Below, piece by piece: positions 60,181 to 64,000 of a stretch of DNA of 64,000 nucleotides. Every line of letters begins with the position of its first letter. Position 1 is the first letter of the stretch. Source of the stretch: an uncultured Marinococcus sp. (GTDB taxonomy: Bacteria > Bacillota > Bacilli > Bacillales > Marinococcaceae); assembly GCF_947493875.1 (NCBI RefSeq), contig NZ_CANLSU010000005.1:230169-294168 (forward strand), read 5' to 3'. Both the position numbers and the translations under genes were made by a program. A model generated the notes under the pieces. The model was given only the letters and a program-made list of their open reading frames with translations, was not told the DNA's origin and did not search any database.

Positions 60181-62649
60181 TTAATTTTTGCTGAAGTAAG
60201 AATTGGTACCTTGATAAATTCCTTCAGCAAGTTTTTCTCTATAGGAGCTTTGCTTCAAGTAGGAAGCTTCTGTTGCGTTATCGATAAAACCAACTTCCAC
60301 TAACACAGAAGGAACCTTCGTTTCGCGGATAACGTGGAAGTTGCCTTGTTTCACCCCGCGGCTTCGCCCGGAGGTTTCCCGGATGATTCCTGATTGAATC
60401 TCTTCTGCGAGCTCTTTACTTTCTGCACCTTCGTATTTACTGTACCAGTACGTTTCAATTCCGTGACCGCCACCGGCGTTTGTGTGGATGCTGATGAAAG
60501 CATCCGCGCCTGCGTTATTTGCGATCGAAGAACGCTGGGAAAGCGATAGATACTTGTCACTTTCACGCGTCATTACCACGTTTGCTCCAGCTGCACGTAA
60601 TTTACTAGCCAGGTATTTAGATGTTTCGAGGTTGATATCTTTTTCTTTCAATCCATTTCCCTGCGCGCCTGGATCATGGTCGCCGTGTCCAGCGTCTACC
60701 ACAATCGTCTTGCCGGCTACAGCAGATTCGGATGGATATGTTTCATCTACATTCAATGCTGCACGAAGAGCTTTCATGGTGTTCGGACCAGCCACACCGT
60801 CCACTGCGAGATTTTCAGAACGCTGAAAATCTTTTACTGCCTGCGCAGTTGAGGAATCAAACTGATTGGATGGGTTGCTTACACTCATGAACCCAAGTGC
60901 TTCAAGGTCAAGCTTCAGCTGAACCACTCCATCATGAGTCGTGCCTACCTTCATGATTGAAATAGAGCCGTAGTTACCCGGATCGCCGACGTCGCTTGCA
61001 TCGTCGTCACTCGCTTCATCGTCGCTCCCTTTAGTGCTGAGAACTTCGCTGATCTTCGCGAGGGTTTTCGGACCGGCTACACCGTCGACGTATAAATCAT
61101 GATCACGTTGAAATTCTTTAACAGCTGCTTCAGTTTGTGGACCAAATTTTCCATTTGGACTCGAGATGTCCAGGTAACCGAGCGTATACAGGTCTTCTTT
61201 CATGGCCTTAGCCGCCGGGCTGTCCACTCCGTCCTTCAAAAGGCCGCTGTCACTGTCATTCGAGTTGCTGTCATCACTGCTGTCGTCCTCATCTGATGGC
61301 GGATTTTTCAGTACTTCCCTCAGCTTGGCAAGCGTATTTGGTCCGGCTACACCATCAACCATCAGGCCATGATCGCGCTGGAAATCCTTGACCGCGGCTG
61401 CCGTGAGCGGGCCGAAGTGCGTCGTTGGCTCAGAAATGTTGAGATACCCGAGCGTGTACAGATCGGTTTTCAACAATTGAGCCTCTTTACTGTGCACGCC
61501 GTCCTTCAAAAGCGTGCTTCCACTGTCAGCGCTGTCGTCACTGCTGCTGTCGTTCTCATCTGAAGATAACGCCTGCAGTTCGTCGCTGATTTTGGCGAGG
61601 GTGTTCGGCCCGGCGACGCCGTCCACAACGAGGCCGTGGTCACGCTGGAAATCCTTGACCGCGGCTGCCGTGAGCGGGCCGAAGTGCGTCGTTGGCTCGG
61701 AAATGTTGAGATACCCGAGCGTATACAGATCGGCTTTCACGGCTTTGGCTGCTTCACTGCGTACGCCGTCTTTCAAAAGCGTGCTTCCGCTGTCAGCGCT
61801 GTCGTCACTGCTGCTGTCGTCCTCATCTGAAGATAAAGCCTGCAGTTCGTCGCTGATTTTGGCGAGAGTGTTCGGCCCGGCGACGCCGTCCACAACGAGG
61901 CCATGGTCACGCTGGAAATCCTTGACCGCGGCTGCCGTGAGCGGGCCGAAGTGCGTCGTTGGCTCGGAAATGTCGAGATAGCCAAGCGTATACAGATCGG
62001 CTTTCACGGCTTTGGCTGCTTCGCTGCGGACGCCGTCCTTCAAGAGCGTGCTTCCGCTGTCAGCGCTGTCGTCACTGCTGCTGTCATCCTCATCTGAAGA
62101 TAAAGCCTGCAGTTCGTCGCTGATTTTGGCGAGGGTGTTCGGCCCGGCAACGCCGTCCACCACGAGGCCGTGGTCACGCTGGAAATCCTTGACCGCGGCT
62201 GCCGTCTGCGGACCGAAGCGTTCATTTGGGTTGGCAATATCGAGATAGCCAAGCGTGTACAGGTCTTCTTTCATGGCCTTGGCCGCCGGACTCGTCACAC
62301 CGTCCTTCAGTACGCTGCTGTTTGTATTGCTGTCTCCAGAAGATTTGCTATGTATAATTTCGTTTATCTTGGAGAATGTATTTGGGCCAGCAACTCCGTC
62401 CACAGTCAGCGAATGGTCTTTTTGAAAATCTTCCACCGCTCGTTCTGTTTGCTTACCGAAGTATTTAGTCGGGTTCGCTATATCCAAATAACCAAGCTCA
62501 TACAGATCCTCTTTCAGTTCCTGTGCCTGCGAACTGTTATCTCCGTATTTAACGATATTGGAAGCTGCATTGGCTGGAGTAGACGTAGACAATACAAACG
62601 AAATAGCGAGCAAAACACCAGCTAAAACAAATATGAAGTTTTTAAACAT
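60181..62649 (-). CDS. N-acetylmuramoyl-L-alanine amidase with seven PG-binding repeats
   Basis: Secreted cell-wall hydrolase of about 822 aa. A signal peptide (FVLAGVLLAISFVLSTSTPA-NA) is followed by seven PG_binding_1 units, each with a core like LKDGV...DLYTLGYLDI...FGPQTAAAVKDFQRDHGL and VDGVAGPNTLAKI. They are separated by Asp/Ser-rich linkers. The C-terminal Amidase_3 domain has zinc ligands in VVDAGHGDHDPGAQG, the Glu in EKDINLETS, SIHTNAGGG and catalytic Glu in VEVGFIDN. The ATG at 62649 starts the signal peptide. It cleaves the stem peptide from muramic acid during wall turnover. Confidence 0.94.
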   Translation of the reverse strand: MFKNFIFVLAGVLLAISFVLSTSTPANAASNIVKYGDNSSQAQELKEDLYELGYLDIANPTKYFGKQTERAVEDFQKDHSLTVDGVAGPNTFSKINEIIHSKSSGDSNTNSSVLKDGVTSPAAKAMKEDLYTLGYLDIANPNERFGPQTAAAVKDFQRDHGLVVDGVAGPNTLAKISDELQALSSDEDDSSSDDSADSGSTLLKDGVRSEAAKAVKADLYTLGYLDISEPTTHFGPLTAAAVKDFQRDHGLVVDGVAGPNTLAKISDELQALSSDEDDSSSDDSADSGSTLLKDGVRSEAAKAVKADLYTLGYLNISEPTTHFGPLTAAAVKDFQRDHGLVVDGVAGPNTLAKISDELQALSSDENDSSSDDSADSGSTLLKDGVHSKEAQLLKTDLYTLGYLNISEPTTHFGPLTAAAVKDFQRDHGLMVDGVAGPNTLAKLREVLKNPPSDEDDSSDDSNSNDSDSGLLKDGVDSPAAKAMKEDLYTLGYLDISSPNGKFGPQTEAAVKEFQRDHDLYVDGVAGPKTLAKISEVLSTKGSDDEASDDDASDVGDPGNYGSISIMKVGTTHDGVVQLKLDLEALGFMSVSNPSNQFDSSTAQAVKDFQRSENLAVDGVAGPNTMKALRAALNVDETYPSESAVAGKTIVVDAGHGDHDPGAQGNGLKEKDINLETSKYLASKLRAAGANVVMTRESDKYLSLSQRSSIANNAGADAFISIHTNAGGGHGIETYWYSKYEGAESKELAEEIQSGIIRETSGRSRGVKQGNFHVIRETKVPSVLVEVGFIDNATEASYLKQSSYREKLAEGIYQGTNSYFSKN
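61370..62310 (-). repeat. 267-bp tandem repeats inside the amidase gene
   Basis: Repeats 2 to 5 of the amidase are near-identical at DNA level with an 89-codon period, including their Asp/Ser linkers. Repeats 1, 6 and 7 are more diverged. This is a recent internal amplification, prone to copy number change. The repeat at 63790-64000 on the plus strand is nearly the same as repeat 2. Confidence 0.92.
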
Positions 62650-62993
62650 CCTGATTACTTCCTCACTCCTCTTCTTTAAATTAATTTCGTGCATGTATTC
62701 ATTCTAATTAGGACTTAAGAATCAATCAATAGGTAATTATTATACAAAAGTCGTATCATTATTATCTGCTCATCTATTTCAAAAGGCTTATATAGTCTGA
62801 TTTTATCGTTATTTTTTAATTTTATTTTATATACTAAATTTCATTTTTACCTTGTTATAATTAGTTCCAAAGAATTAATTTTTATCACGTATGTATTTTA
62901 AAAATTGCATAAATTACTGCACTGTGCTTTTTTATGTAATTTTTCTTAGTTAAGACGATAATATACACGTACTAGTTAATTAGGAGGCTGAGT
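62650..62993. promoter_or_regulatory. Divergent promoter region between two PG-binding proteins
   Basis: About 340 A/T-rich bases between the amidase and the plus-strand secreted protein gene. TAGGAGG at 62981-62987 is the ribosome binding site of the latter and TAATAT at 62959-62964 a possible -10. I see no gene or clear operator. Confidence 0.45.
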
Positions 62994-64000
62994 ATGGTTT
63001 CATCTAAAAAAATTATATTTTTCAGTTCGTTTATCGTTTCTATTTCATTAGGCAGTTTAGCCACCACTGGCAATACGGTCCTGGCCAATGAAGAAGACAA
63101 CCACAATGAATTTTACATGGCAGAGGGTACAGAAGCATCTGAGGTCAAGGAGCTCGAAGAAGCTTTGATTGTTTTAGGGTATCCCCTTCAAGAAGCAGAC
63201 ACTCTATTCGATAGCAGTACATCTATACATATTTCAGATTACCAGGAGCGAAACAGCTTTGAAGTGACTGGGGAAGTAGATCAGGAATTGCTTGAAAGCA
63301 TTCTGGAAGATATGAAAAGCGCAAAAGAAAATGAAGCTTCCGGCAATACAGAATCCGAAAATCAAATTGAAAAAGATTCCTCTATAGAAGAAGCTTATAC
63401 TGCTTCATCTAATTCAGAAAACGAAGTTGAGGATGAGAGCAGGGAGACAAGCGCTGGTACAGAAGAATCCGATGCAGATTCCTCCTTTGCTCAGAGAAAC
63501 GATGAAGCTGGTCAGATTCCAGACAGTGACGATCGGGATTTAAAACAAGAAGAATCGGATGAAGACGAAAGTACAGCAGAAGAACCACAGGACATGGAAG
63601 TTGATGAAGAAGAGACAATGACGCAAGACGTGAAAAGTGACGCTGACGAAGAAAAAGAGGAAGACGAAAACACTAAGCAAACAAAAGCACCAGATGCAGA
63701 TGAGAAAGTATCAATCGAACAAGAAGAAGCAGCACCACAAAAGGCCAGATCTTTCGTATTGGCAGCCAATACCTTCTCTGCGTCTGCTGTTTCCAGCAGC
63801 ATGCTCCTGAAAGACGGCGTGACCAGCCCAGCGGCCAGAGCCATGAAAGAAGACCTGTATACGCTTGGCTATCTCGACATTGCCAACCCAAATGAGCGCT
63901 TCGGTCCGCAGACGGCAGCCGCGGTCAAGGACTTCCAGCGTGACCACGGCCTCGTGGTGGACGGCGTCGCCGGGCCGAACACCCTCGCCAAAATCAGCGA
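62994..64000 (+). CDS. Secreted acidic protein with PG-binding repeat (3' end outside window)
   Basis: Open frame from ATG at 62994 (TAGGAGG seven bases upstream) to the window edge, at least 335 codons. A signal peptide (MVSSKKIIFFSSFIVSISLG and on to VLANEED) is followed by a short weak PG-binding-like region (ELEEALIVLGYPLQEADTLF). A long Glu/Asp/Ser-rich linker of about 150 residues comes next. A PG_binding_1 unit then starts at about 63796, almost identical to amidase repeat 2. The C-terminal domain, perhaps a hydrolase, is beyond the window. Confidence 0.85.
   Translation, partial: MVSSKKIIFFSSFIVSISLGSLATTGNTVLANEEDNHNEFYMAEGTEASEVKELEEALIVLGYPLQEADTLFDSSTSIHISDYQERNSFEVTGEVDQELLESILEDMKSAKENEASGNTESENQIEKDSSIEEAYTASSNSENEVEDESRETSAGTEESDADSSFAQRNDEAGQIPDSDDRDLKQEESDEDESTAEEPQDMEVDEEETMTQDVKSDADEEKEEDENTKQTKAPDADEKVSIEQEEAAPQKARSFVLAANTFSASAVSSSMLLKDGVTSPAARAMKEDLYTLGYLDIANPNERFGPQTAAAVKDFQRDHGLVVDGVAGPNTLAKIS

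Noticed and set aside
61369..62250. Regular ~267-bp repeats that might be taken for a CRISPR-like array
   Set aside because: The repeats are in-frame protein domains of the amidase with 89-codon period; there are no short palindromic repeats with unique spacers.

Overview
The window reads as chromosomal DNA of a Gram-positive, low-to-medium G+C bacterium of the Bacillaceae type. AGGAGG-type ribosome binding sites, TTG and GTG starts, a CcpA cre box, DeoR, GntR and ROK regulators and YwqD/YwqE-type tyrosine kinase and phosphatase genes support this. Secreted proteins are very acidic (solute-binding protein, amidase linkers), which suggests a halophilic or alkaliphilic lifestyle; that is inference, and I cannot name the species.

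Layout. 1-6.8 kb: a membrane diguanylate cyclase, a GntR regulator divergent from a Cys/Met-type PLP lyase plus NhaC-family transporter operon, and a PbuE-like exporter. 7.0-23.0 kb: a visibly A+T-rich exopolysaccharide (EPS) locus (locus 1, minus strand). It has Wzz, EpsC/L/M/N-like enzymes for a bacillosamine-type sugar, a UDP-HexNAcA dehydrogenase/epimerase pair, four glycosyltransferase or acyltransferase genes, Wzx and Wzy. Both ends cut into older genes: a ROK-family C-terminal remnant on the left and a decapitated UDP-sugar epimerase on the right. An IS30 element sits inside the locus and an IS3/IS150-type element sits in the loop of a terminator just beyond it.

25.7-41.7 kb: a second EPS locus (locus 2, minus strand) of ordinary base composition. 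It makes GDP-L-fucose (ManC, Fcl, Gmd) and encodes its own Wzz, Wzx, Wzy, initiating sugar-phosphate transferase, three GT4 and one GT2 glycosyltransferases. Its promoter-proximal end carries an unusual group: two CpsB/YwqE-like proteins that have lost metal ligands, an Fcl paralogue that has lost its cofactor and catalytic residues, and a winged-helix protein. A paralogue of the winged-helix protein lies at the other end of the locus. A branched RNA structure precedes fcl. A divergent two-component system (41.9-43.8 kb) shares with locus 2 an intergenic region carrying four phased direct repeats.

44-50.4 kb: a xylo-oligosaccharide operon (solute-binding protein, two permeases, ROK repressor, GH120 beta-xylosidase) with a cre box. 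50.5-55.5 kb: a probable tetrose or pentulose catabolic operon (RpiB-like, DhaK, DhaL, TIM-barrel isomerase, GarR-like dehydrogenase) divergent from a DeoR regulator. 55.5-64 kb: the tyrosine kinase that probably serves the Wzz proteins, an SGNH-like membrane protein, an SLC13 anion transporter next to CysQ, a seven-repeat peptidoglycan-binding amidase, and the start of a divergent secreted acidic protein carrying the same repeat.

The most unusual content is the degenerate-enzyme and paralogue module of EPS locus 2 with its phased repeats and structured RNA, followed by the side-by-side arrangement of two complete EPS systems, one of them apparently imported.
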